A stretch of DNA of 64,000 nucleotides from DSNY01 sp040752195 (lineage in GTDB: Bacteria > Pseudomonadota > Gammaproteobacteria > Burkholderiales > Burkholderiaceae_F), in NCBI GenBank assembly GCA_040752195.1, contig JBFMFC010000003.1:62001-126000 (forward strand), written 5' to 3'. The translations under genes were made by a program, and so were the position numbers. Below are positions 62,248-64,000 of this stretch, in pieces. Position 1 is the stretch's first letter; each line of letters opens with the position of its first letter. A model generated the notes under the pieces. That model searched no databases. It saw only the letters and a list, made by a program, of their open reading frames with translations, and was not told where the DNA came from.

Positions 62248-64000
62248 CTGAAGCCGGCGTTGCGCACGCGCAGTTGCGATTTCAGTTCCGCGAGCAGCGC
62301 TTCGTCCGGCCGCACGCGCCAGTCCTCCGACAGCGGGATGTCGGCGCAGCCCACGCCGTTGGTGTAGCTGATGACGACACGGCAGCCGGTTGCCGCTTCG
62401 CCGTTGCTCACGCGGTACGGCGCGAGCACGCTGCGCAGTCGCGCGGCCGCCGCGCGGCCCTGATCGCCGTCGACCTCGATGCGCAGCGCAGCCTGCGCGC
62501 GGGCGCGCGCCTCCGCCAGATCCATCACGTCGTCGGCGCTGATCGACAGGCGCTGGTTGAACTCGTCGAAGCGCACACGGCCGTTGACGAAGACCAGTTC
62601 GTCCTCCTTCAGCAGCGCGCGCTTGCGGTCGTACAGCTCCGAGAAGACCATCAGCTCGACCTGCGCGGTCGCGTCGTCGAGCACGATCACGCCCATGCGG
62701 CCGCGCCGCGTGTTCTGGCTGCGCGCCGAGACGATGATGCCGGCGAGCCGTACCGTCTCGCGCGCCTGCCGGATGTCCGCGAGCCGCGTCGGCGCGAGCC
62801 GGCGCGCCTCGGTCTCGTATTCACGGAACAGGTGCCCGCTGAAGTAGTAGCCGAGGGCGAGCTTTTCGTTGGCGAGCCGCTCGCGTTCGCTCCAGCGGCG
62901 CGCGGAGACGTAGGGCAACGCGGGCGCGACGTCGTCGGCCGGGCCGCCGAACAGGCTCGCCTGACCACGGCTCGCCGCGGCGCGCTCGGCCTGCTCGAGC
63001 GCGCGGCCCACGCTCGCCAGCAGCTTGGCGCGGTCGTCGTCGAGCGCATCGAGCGCGCCGGCGCGCACCAGCGCCTCGACCACACGGCGGTTGACGAGAT
63101 GCTTGTCGACGCGGGCGCACAGGTCGAACAGGCTCGTGAACGGGCCACCGGCGTGGCGCGCCGCGATGATCGCGTCGATCGCGCCGCGCCCGGTGCCCTT
63201 GATCCCGCCGAGCCCGTAGCGGATCGTCTTCGCGTCGACCGGCTCGAAACGCCACTGCCCGGCGTTGATGTCCGGCGCGAGCACCGCGATGCCGTTGGTC
63301 CTGGCGTCCTCGACCAGGTCCTTGACCTTGTCGGTGTCGTCCATCACCGCCGACAGGTTGGCCGCGTAGAACGCCGCCGGATGATGCGCCTTCAGGTACG
63401 CGGTCTGGCACGCGACGACGGCGTAGGCGGCGCTGTGCGACTTGTTGAAGCCGTAGCCCGCGAACTTCTCCATCAGGTCGAAGAGTTCCGTCGCGACGTT
63501 CTCGCGCACGCCGTTCTTCGCCGCGCCTTCGACGAAGATCGAGCGGTGCTTGGCCATCTCCTCGGGTTTTTTCTTGCCCATCGCTCGCCGCAGCAGGTCG
63601 GCGCCGCCGAGCGAATAGCCGCCGATCGTCTGTGCGATCCGCATGACCTGCTCCTGATAGACCATGATCCCGTAGGTCTCGCCGAGGATCGGCTCCATGC
63701 GCGGATCGAGATACTCGACCCGCTGGCGGCCGTGCTTGCGGTCGGTGAAATCCGGGATCAGGTCCATCGGACCGGGACGGTAAAGCGCGTTCAACGCGAT
63801 CAGATCCTCGAGCCGGTCGGGCTTCGCGCGCTTGAGCAGGTCGCGCATGCCGCGCGATTCGAACTGGAAGATCGCGGTCGTGTTCGCGTTCTTGAAGACC
63901 TCGTAGGTCTTCGGATCGTCGAGCGGGATCGACTCCAGCGTGAGCGTGCTCGCGGGATCGAGCCGCTTGACGTAAGCGAGCGCCAGATCGAGGATCGTCA
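62238..64000 (-). CDS. dnaE: DNA polymerase III alpha subunit (C-terminal part; runs off the window)
   Basis: The last 587 residues of the replicative polymerase catalytic subunit. Recognisable segments are AIFQFESRGMRDLLKRA, the LNALYRPGPMDLIPDF block, YQEQVMRIAQTIGGYSLGGADLLRRAMGKK and the MEKFAGYGFNKSHSAAYA motif. The tandem HhH region and OB-fold (VRLAGIIVSARSQNTRRG) follow. The catalytic Asp residues lie beyond the window edge. No intein is seen in this part. It ends 10 bases inside the convergent glycosyltransferase gene. Confidence 0.95.
   Translation of the reverse strand, partial: TILDLALAYVKRLDPASTLTLESIPLDDPKTYEVFKNANTTAIFQFESRGMRDLLKRAKPDRLEDLIALNALYRPGPMDLIPDFTDRKHGRQRVEYLDPRMEPILGETYGIMVYQEQVMRIAQTIGGYSLGGADLLRRAMGKKKPEEMAKHRSIFVEGAAKNGVRENVATELFDLMEKFAGYGFNKSHSAAYAVVACQTAYLKAHHPAAFYAANLSAVMDDTDKVKDLVEDARTNGIAVLAPDINAGQWRFEPVDAKTIRYGLGGIKGTGRGAIDAIIAARHAGGPFTSLFDLCARVDKHLVNRRVVEALVRAGALDALDDDRAKLLASVGRALEQAERAAASRGQASLFGGPADDVAPALPYVSARRWSERERLANEKLALGYYFSGHLFREYETEARRLAPTRLADIRQARETVRLAGIIVSARSQNTRRGRMGVIVLDDATAQVELMVFSELYDRKRALLKEDELVFVNGRVRFDEFNQRLSISADDVMDLAEARARAQAALRIEVDGDQGRAAAARLRSVLAPYRVSNGEAATGCRVVISYTNGVGCADIPLSEDWRVRPDEALLAELKSQLRVRNAGFSYA

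Noticed and set aside
62238..64000. Intein in dnaE
   Set aside because: dnaE is a frequent intein host, but the visible part has uninterrupted family motifs.

Overview
The window is high-GC DNA (long runs of G/C at third codon positions) with the gene content and gene order of a Betaproteobacterium, most likely of the order Burkholderiales. Markers are the order leuS-lptE-holA-proA, pilT-pilU divergent from yggS with proC downstream, a choline-kinase-fold thrB near polA, a BPSS1780-type membrane protein, and a fimT-pilV-pilW-pilX-pilY1 minor-pilin operon. A run of exactly 100 N at 51818-51917, flanked by two identical 127-bp sequences, shows that this is a scaffolded short-read draft, quite possibly a metagenome bin.

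Layout. 1-6.8 kb: an IlvD/Edd dehydratase (partial) divergent from an SDR dehydrogenase and an Ldh_2-type oxidoreductase (probably sugar-acid or hydroxy-acid catabolism), then a TldD/PmbA-type protease pair and an EamA exporter. 7.2-14.0 kb: a type IV pilus operon (pilin, FimT, PilV, PilW, PilX, PilY1) with overlapping start and stop codons. 14.0-15.0 kb: a chimeric pseudogene joining a frameshifted dehydrogenase E1-alpha to the tail of a DctP-type TRAP receptor. 15.0-17.5 kb: a universal stress protein, then a less GC-rich accessory stretch holding an IS256-type transposase relic, a DUF2306 membrane protein and an SRPBCC protein. 17.8-26.8 kb: polA, a LOG-family hydrolase, a DUF2782-like protein, thrB, a membrane protein, and a UvrD helicase interrupted by a 350-residue intein in helicase motif III. 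27.0-30.1 kb: a DUF1800/DUF1501 pair with a Tat signal. 30.1-37.9 kb: housekeeping genes (leuS, lptE, holA, proA, hemJ, HIT, an rRNA methyltransferase). 38.0-41.0 kb: a zinc-ribbon membrane protein and an orphan TAXI receptor that share a C-terminal Cys motif, then thiol peroxidases. 41.1-46.9 kb: pilU/pilT, yggS, an unknown gene, proC, ubiA. 47.0-51.2 kb: a complete glycerol-3-phosphate-type ABC importer (ugpBAEC order). 51.3-53.3 kb: dps (split by the assembly gap) behind oxyR. 53.4-62.2 kb: UDP-glucuronate synthesis and epimerisation, an AhpD-like protein, MsbA, and a glycosyltransferase/O-antigen ligase cluster for the outer surface. 62.2 kb to the end: the 3' part of dnaE.

How the parts work together. 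PilT and PilU power retraction of pili built with the pilin and minor pilins. MsbA, the heptosyltransferase-like GT9, the ligase, the two GT2 enzymes and the UDP-uronate enzymes form a lipopolysaccharide/capsule surface module. OxyR, Dps, Gpx, OsmC and the AhpD-like protein are peroxide defence. The most striking items are the intein in UvrD, the E1-alpha/DctP deletion chimera, the shared C-T-x5-L-G-L-C tail of the zinc-ribbon and TAXI proteins, and the assembly artefact in dps.
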